Shown here piece by piece: positions 39,792 to 43,551 of a DNA stretch of 43,551 nt. A program made the translations under genes and the position numbers. Below the pieces are notes generated by a model. The model made no database searches, was not told the DNA's origin, and saw nothing but the letters and a program-made list of their open reading frames with translations. The DNA lies in the IMG/VR virus record IMGVR_UViG_3300034160_000069, positions 1-43,551 of that record; one strand, written 5' to 3'. Numbering within the stretch: the stretch's first letter is position 1; each line of letters starts with the position of its first letter. This DNA comes from a virus.

Positions 39792-39830
39792 AATAAGCGC
39801 AGGAAGTGGTAGCACACTTCCTGGCTTATT
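39792..39830 (+). terminator. Hairpin after the ImmA-like gene
   Basis: AATAAGC-G-CAGGAAGTG pairs with CACTTCCTG-GCTTATT around a 6-nt loop (one bulged G). There is no clear U-tract, so it may be a weak terminator, an RNA-stability element or an operator. Confidence 0.5.
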
Positions 39831-39964
39831 GGTGAGGTGAACGAGGGTCGACCTTGCCACCCAAATCCACGCGCACCGTCTTGGGTAAGACAGCGCAGTA
39901 TAGTGCGATAACTCGGATTTGGGCAAGCCAACACCCTCCAACCCTGCGTAAGGGAGGGCCTACC

Positions 39965-40084
39965 ATGGCTTACTCAAACGTTAGGAGCGTGTTTGTGAAC
40001 GCCTATGTCCGGTTCCGCTTCGGGCGGTGGGAAAACGTTTGCCAACATTGGCGCTCACATCCTGGTCAGATGAGCCTGTTCTAA
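39965..40084 (+). CDS. 39-aa small phage protein
   Basis: Sequence MAYSNVRSVFVNAYVRFRFG, then RWENVCQHWRSHPGQMSLF. GGAGGG stands 8 nt before ATG 39965. Very similar small proteins ('VRFRFGRWE.VC.HWRSHPGQ') occur widely in phages and plasmids. A frame extended upstream to 39854 has no start with an RBS. It is followed by a strong terminator. Basic and aromatic; function unknown. Confidence 0.65.
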   Translation: MAYSNVRSVFVNAYVRFRFGRWENVCQHWRSHPGQMSLF

Positions 40085-40121
40085 GGCGATGACCAGTGTG
40101 GCTGCTGCCAAGTAGCCACGA

Positions 40122-40149
40122 GGGGCAGCGCAATCTGCCCCTTTTTTTT
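40122..40149 (+). terminator. Rho-independent terminator of the XRE/ImmA cassette
   Basis: GGGGCAG-CGCAAT-CTGCCCC followed by eight Ts (40142-40149). It closes the rightward cassette inside the leftward late region. Confidence 0.93.
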
Positions 40150-40187
40150 GCCCCGCAGTGCGCGGGCAGCCTGGTGGGCGACAACAC

Positions 40188-40418
40188 CGGGCTGATCCAC
40201 ATGGCGTAGGAGTAGACCAACTCTTTCACCACGAAGGTGCCTTGAACGCCAAATCCTTGGGCCGTGACGATCGGCTCTAACATATTGATTCTCTCGGTTC
40301 CGGGAATTCCCGGAACCGAGAGAATCAAGGGCTTGCGTAGCTCGTCGATCAGGGCCTTGGTCTGCTCGATGCGCAGCCAGTCGGACGGCTGGTGACCTAG
40401 CCCCGCGGTGACCTGGGG
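40188..40418 (-). pseudogene. KilA-N protein remnant (copy B)
   Basis: The minus strand, in frame just after the zinc-ribbon stop, reads HQPSDWLRIEQTKALIDELR, KPLILSVPGIPG, LEPIVTAQG and GTFVVKELVYSYAMWISP. This aligns well with the KilA-N protein at 16339-16923. It has no start, and beyond AMWISP the frame turns into unrelated sequence. It is a decayed copy of the module next to attP and contains a 44-bp palindrome. Confidence 0.8.
40285..40328. repeat. Perfect 44-bp palindrome
   Basis: The left half TTGATTCTCTCGGTTCCGGG plus AA is followed by its exact reverse complement with no loop. It lies within the KilA-N remnant. The homologue at 16.4 kb has no such palindrome, so it arose after duplication, perhaps as a fold-back or inverted duplication. 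Confidence 0.9.
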
Positions 40419-40832
40419 TCAAGCCCGCACGGGGAGCGTGCCGCAATGCGAACAGGGCTCAGTCGGATTCTGCAACAGGCGCCCACAGGCGGCATTGCCG
40501 CAGCGCAGGTTCTTGCCGTCCGGACGGGGGACGGCGGTCTTGAGCGCCGGGGACGGCCGGCCAGCGCCGGGGACCGTTGCGCGCGGGGACTCGGTCAGGT
40601 CGCGATGGCAGTGCTTGCACACCAGCGCTTCCGGCCGCACGAATTCCGCACAGAAGGGGCACTTGACCCGCTTCTCCGACCGGGACACCAGCCCGCTCAT
40701 AAAGAACATCAAGAAGGCCAGCGGCCCCAGCAGCGCCCCGCCAAGCGCAGACCCGGCCAGATTGAACCCGCGCTTCATGCCGGCCGAGATGCCGATCACG
40801 GCGCCCAACAAGGGCCAGAACAGCATTTCCAT
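40419..40832 (-). CDS. Membrane protein with double zinc ribbon (copy B)
   Basis: 137 aa from ATG 40832; GGGAG lies 8 nt upstream. It has the same architecture as copy A at 15359-15793: two hydrophobic segments (MLFWPLLGAVIGISAGM and SALGGALLGPLAFLMFFM) and two ribbons (KCPFCAEFVRPEALVCKHCH and CGNAACGRLL..CSHCGTL). The ends (GTLPVRA versus GTLPVRG) and the spacing are the same. It lies in the accessory island of the late operon, reads with it, and is followed by the KilA-N remnant. Confidence 0.75.
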   Translation of the reverse strand: MEMLFWPLLGAVIGISAGMKRGFNLAGSALGGALLGPLAFLMFFMSGLVSRSEKRVKCPFCAEFVRPEALVCKHCHRDLTESPRATVPGAGRPSPALKTAVPRPDGKNLRCGNAACGRLLQNPTEPCSHCGTLPVRA

Positions 40833-40901
40833 CAGTGTCACTCCCATGCATACGCCGCCACACCGGCGGCCGCTCAACGCTAAACCTGACCACTGGCAGG
40901 G

Positions 40902-41174
40902 TCAAGACCGGCCCCCGGCGCTCACATCATCGCCAACCGGCGGCGCGCACAGCCGCTTGACCAACGGCAACCGATCCGCCGGCGGGCGTCCGCCCAACCC
41001 ATGGGCCCCGCCCCGCTCCTGGAGCAACATCAGGATGAGGCGGATGTTGCGCGGGACCGGCAACCGGCCGCCCCAGTCGTAGACGGTCTTGGTGTTGACC
41101 GCGACCAGGTCGGCAAACTCGCCGGTGGTCAGGCCCACATGGTGCAGGGCGTTGCGGAAGGCGGTGCGGTCCAT
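40902..41174 (-). CDS. HTH protein after terminase
   Basis: 90 aa. FRNALHHVGLTTGEFADLVA, then VNTKTVYDWGGRLPVPRNIR is an XRE-like HTH, and LILMLLQERGG ends the core. Its ATG shares one base with the terminase stop, so it is made with terminase. It may be a small late regulator. The tail from residue about 60 is disordered. Confidence 0.65.
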   Translation of the reverse strand: MDRTAFRNALHHVGLTTGEFADLVAVNTKTVYDWGGRLPVPRNIRLILMLLQERGGAHGLGGRPPADRLPLVKRLCAPPVGDDVSAGGRS

Positions 41175-43240
41175 CAGAAGGCCCGGAAGCGCTCAGTGCG
41201 CGGGGGCGGCGCGGCGACCGGGGGCATGGTTTCGCGGGAAACGGGCAACCGCTCCGCCTGTGGGGAGACGGGCAGCAGCAGCACGTGCTGGCGTAACCGC
41301 GCCTCTTCGGCTTGCCATTGCGCCGGGGTGCGGATGTGCAGCTTGAGGGCGCGGGCGGCATGTTCGGCGTAGACCTCGAGGTCGAGGGCTTCGTGGGGTA
41401 CGCCGACCTTGGGTTGCCAGGTGAGCTTGCCGCGCTGGGTGCGCGAGGGGGCTTTGACCTCGCTCAGGATCTGATCCCAGTAGTCGGCGCGCACCTCGGC
41501 ATAGGCGTGGTGACGGCCCTGGCCCTGGGCTTCGAGCTTCCAGCGGGCGGCCAGGTAGTCCTTGGCCCGCCAGGTGCCGACTTCGTGGATGCGCAGGCCC
41601 CAGCGGTCCGCCTTGGTGTGGCGCGCCGGGTTGATGGGGTTGACGGCCGCGGCCTTGGGGGGGCTGTAGATCTCGCGGTCCACGCTGGCGCCCTTGATGG
41701 CCATCAGTTCGACGCCCGCATGTTGCCGCTTGCGGCTGGATATCCAGGCGTAGACGGCGTCGTTGGTGCCCCCGTCGCCGGTGTCCAGGGAGACGGCTTT
41801 GGCGTACAGGGGGATGCCGTCCGCGGTCACGTAGGGGGCAAAGAGGAGGCGGTCAAGTTCCTCCCACACCGGGTCCTGGATGTTGGTGGTGCTGACGGCC
41901 GCCGCGGGCTCGGTCCACAGCACGAGCCACGAGCAGTTGTCGCGGCCATAGGCGCGCAGTAGGACCGACAGGCGGTTATTCTGGACGTCCACGGAGCCGA
42001 CCAGGGCGAGCGCACCGGCCGGCGGTTGCCCCTCGGGATAGTCGAGCGCGTTGGCTTTGAGCGCTTCGGACTGGGCTTGGTCGCCGACGAACGCGTAGGG
42101 GCGGCCGTGCTTGCTGTTGATGTGGACGATCATCTTGGTCTGATCGCCCAGCCGGAGCGCGTGTTCGGCCTCCAGGCGGTCGCGGACGTAGGCGGCCATG
42201 CCGGCGCCAGGGAGGCAGGAGTAGCCTTCGTTCAGCTCGGTAAAGCCGGCGGCGCCGCGGGTCTCGCGGGTGGGGGTCCAGCCACACAGCGGGTCCCCGG
42301 CGGCGATGGCGTCCGCCACGGTGGTGCGGATGTTCTGCTGGCGCTGGTAGTCATCCCACGGGGTGCCGCAGTGGGGGCAGGTGTAGACGGCCGTGTCGGG
42401 GTCGGCGGTGCCGTAGATGGGATGGGGCTCGCGGTCGTGATCCTGCCAAGTGACATGCTCCAGGTCGAGGACGTGGGACTCGTGGCAGGCGTGACAGCGC
42501 ACGGGCAGGACGCGCCGATCGGTCAAGTTGATGCGGTGCTCGATCTGCGACAGGCCTTTGAGGCTCGGCGTGCCCCCGATGATGCGCTTGACATCGGTTC
42601 TCCGCTTGCTCCGCTCCCAGAGCAGTTGAATCGCGGACCCTTGGTCGCGAACATTCTCCTTGGCGTCGTCGGGCTCTTCGACGAAGAGCACACCGGCGGA
42701 GGTGGATTTGACTTTACGGATCTGCCCGGAGCCACCCAGCTTGAGGAAGCCGCCGGGGAACGACTTGAAGTCACTGCGGTTGCCGGCGGTGCGGGACTTG
42801 CTCACGTTGATGCGGGCGAGCAAGGCCGGGGTGTTCAGGATGATCGGCACCAGCTTCTCGTCGTGGAAGTCGCGCGCGGCACCGTCGCTTTCGAACAGGC
42901 CGATCATGGCGCAGGGGGCGTTGCAGATGCGGTTGGCGAGGTAGGCAATGAGGCCGGTCGTCCACGCCTGTTGCGCGCTCTTCATGCACACCACGTCGGT
43001 GGTGGCCGGATCGTCCAGCGCGGCGAAGATGCCGTAGAGGGCCGGGGCGTAGTAGAGGCTGAACAGGCCGTGCTGCTCACTGGTCTCCGGGGCCAGGTAG
43101 AGCTTGGTCTCCGCAAACTGCGTCGTCGGGATCTGCACCCGCGGCGCCCACTCCAAGCCTACCTGCAGCAGTAAGCGCGCTAAGTTCATGCGCGTAGGCT
43201 GCAATACTTCGTTGGGCATCGCGTATGTGATCGCTGACAT
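41174..43240 (-). CDS. Terminase large subunit, lambda gpA family
   Basis: 688 aa (lambda A is 641). The ATPase has a Walker A-like VVCMKSAQQAWTTG, Walker B-like GVLFVEEPDDA and GTPSLKGLSQIEHRI. Two CxxC pairs (RCHACHESH, TCPHCGTPW) form a zinc-binding insertion. The nuclease half has VGSVDVQNNRL, LDTGDGGTNDAVYAW and YWDQILSEVK. ATG 43240 has GGAGAG 5 nt upstream and overlaps the small subunit by 164 nt. It packages DNA, probably at cos sites. Confidence 0.93.
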   Translation of the reverse strand: MSAITYAMPNEVLQPTRMNLARLLLQVGLEWAPRVQIPTTQFAETKLYLAPETSEQHGLFSLYYAPALYGIFAALDDPATTDVVCMKSAQQAWTTGLIAYLANRICNAPCAMIGLFESDGAARDFHDEKLVPIILNTPALLARINVSKSRTAGNRSDFKSFPGGFLKLGGSGQIRKVKSTSAGVLFVEEPDDAKENVRDQGSAIQLLWERSKRRTDVKRIIGGTPSLKGLSQIEHRINLTDRRVLPVRCHACHESHVLDLEHVTWQDHDREPHPIYGTADPDTAVYTCPHCGTPWDDYQRQQNIRTTVADAIAAGDPLCGWTPTRETRGAAGFTELNEGYSCLPGAGMAAYVRDRLEAEHALRLGDQTKMIVHINSKHGRPYAFVGDQAQSEALKANALDYPEGQPPAGALALVGSVDVQNNRLSVLLRAYGRDNCSWLVLWTEPAAAVSTTNIQDPVWEELDRLLFAPYVTADGIPLYAKAVSLDTGDGGTNDAVYAWISSRKRQHAGVELMAIKGASVDREIYSPPKAAAVNPINPARHTKADRWGLRIHEVGTWRAKDYLAARWKLEAQGQGRHHAYAEVRADYWDQILSEVKAPSRTQRGKLTWQPKVGVPHEALDLEVYAEHAARALKLHIRTPAQWQAEEARLRQHVLLLPVSPQAERLPVSRETMPPVAAPPPRTERFRAF

Positions 43241-43551
43241 GACGACTCTCCAAAACCATCCCGAACTCGCTGCGCAGGCCCTCGCTGATGCGGCGCTCCG
43301 CCGCGTTCAACGCCAGGCTCCCGCGCGCCGCCCAGTTGCTGAGCGACCGCTTGACGTCTGACTCCAGCACCAGGTAACCCAACTCGCGGGCCGTCTCGAC
43401 CTCGGCTTTGTGGGCCTTGGCGTTGGCTTCGCGGATCCGCGCACGGGTTAACTCGCTGGGCTCTTCGCCGTCTTCCCCGCGACCTTGGGCGTTGGCGCGC
43501 AGGTGCCGCAGGTACGCACTCAACCACTCGCGCAGGGTTTGCCCCTTGCTG
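43077..43551 (-). CDS. Terminase small subunit (Nu1-like), start beyond window edge
   Basis: At least 157 codons; the frame is open at the right edge (SKGQTLREWLSAYLRHLRAN). The motif TLREWLSAYLRHLRANAQGR fits Nu1-family proteins after their HTH. A helical dimerisation half (RIREANAKAHKAEVETAREL...) follows. If the ends are joined, the frame continues to a TTG at 47 or a GTG at 95, giving about 173 or 189 aa, near lambda Nu1 (181). The TTG at 43523 is an internal start and is not preferred. Confidence 0.75.
   Translation of the reverse strand, partial: SKGQTLREWLSAYLRHLRANAQGRGEDGEEPSELTRARIREANAKAHKAEVETARELGYLVLESDVKRSLSNWAARGSLALNAAERRISEGLRSEFGMVLESRHVSDHIRDAQRSIAAYAHELSALTAAGRLGVGAAGADPDDAVCGDQALPGPGDQ

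Noticed and set aside
40081-40446. Separate 121-aa leftward protein over the KilA-N remnant
   Set aside because: It is the out-of-frame reading of the KilA-N homology; the homologous frame is the adjacent one.

Overview
The window reads as an essentially complete temperate siphovirus with a lambda-type head, from a GC-rich proteobacterial host. The host clue is a 49-nt 3' half of a tRNA-Glu gene (17002-17050) that serves as the phage attachment site; its sequence suits a gamma- or betaproteobacterium, but the genus cannot be read from it. No host housekeeping gene is visible. Gene order suggests the 43,551 bases are a circular genome cut at an arbitrary point. The terminase small-subunit frame runs off the right end and stays open if joined to the left end, giving a protein close to the length of lambda Nu1. 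Phage genes also lie on both sides of the attachment site, so that site looks like attP rather than attL or attR.

Layout. (1) 5.6 to 1.4 kb, leftward: Cro-like gene, ribbon-helix-helix protein, small proteins, an HTH protein and a PrimPol/VirE replication protein, ending at a 257-bp concentric inverted repeat with a G-quadruplex motif in its loop. A small unknown gene and a lambda Z-like tail gene follow. (2) 5.6-8.7 kb, rightward: a CI-like repressor joined to a HipA-like kinase, a partner of unknown function, a Cys-rich protein and a DprA-like protein, closed by a terminator. This looks like a lysogen-expressed cargo operon. (3) 8.8-9.6 kb: a self-contained moron with a SinR/Cas2-like protein and a membrane coiled-coil protein. 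(4) 9.6-15.3 kb, rightward: an operator-controlled promoter followed by a tightly overlapping chain (small proteins, ParB-like, ASCH-like, Lar-like, excisionase-like, integrase). (5) 15.4-16.9 kb: cargo between integrase and attP (zinc-ribbon membrane protein, membrane-anchored WYL-like protein, KilA-N protein). (6) 43.5 to 17.15 kb, leftward: the late operon. It runs through terminase, gpW-like, portal, S49 protease with nested scaffold, decoration protein, capsid protein, connectors, endolysin, membrane protein, tail tube, fibre genes, tape measure, and hub and tip proteins.

The late operon is interrupted at 38.5-41.2 kb by an accessory island. It holds a rightward XRE/ImmA pair with its own promoter, operators and terminator, a 39-aa protein, and a degenerate second copy of the zinc-ribbon/KilA-N module from region 5. 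One 12-bp operator (TAGC-N4-GCTA) occurs three times in the CI/Cro intergenic region and twice over the 9.6-kb promoter, tying both early transcripts to one lysogeny switch.

Most promising for new biology: the CI-linked HipA-like operon, the SinR-like/membrane-protein moron, the duplicated zinc-ribbon/KilA-N module with a perfect 44-bp palindrome, and the giant inverted repeat beside the replication gene.
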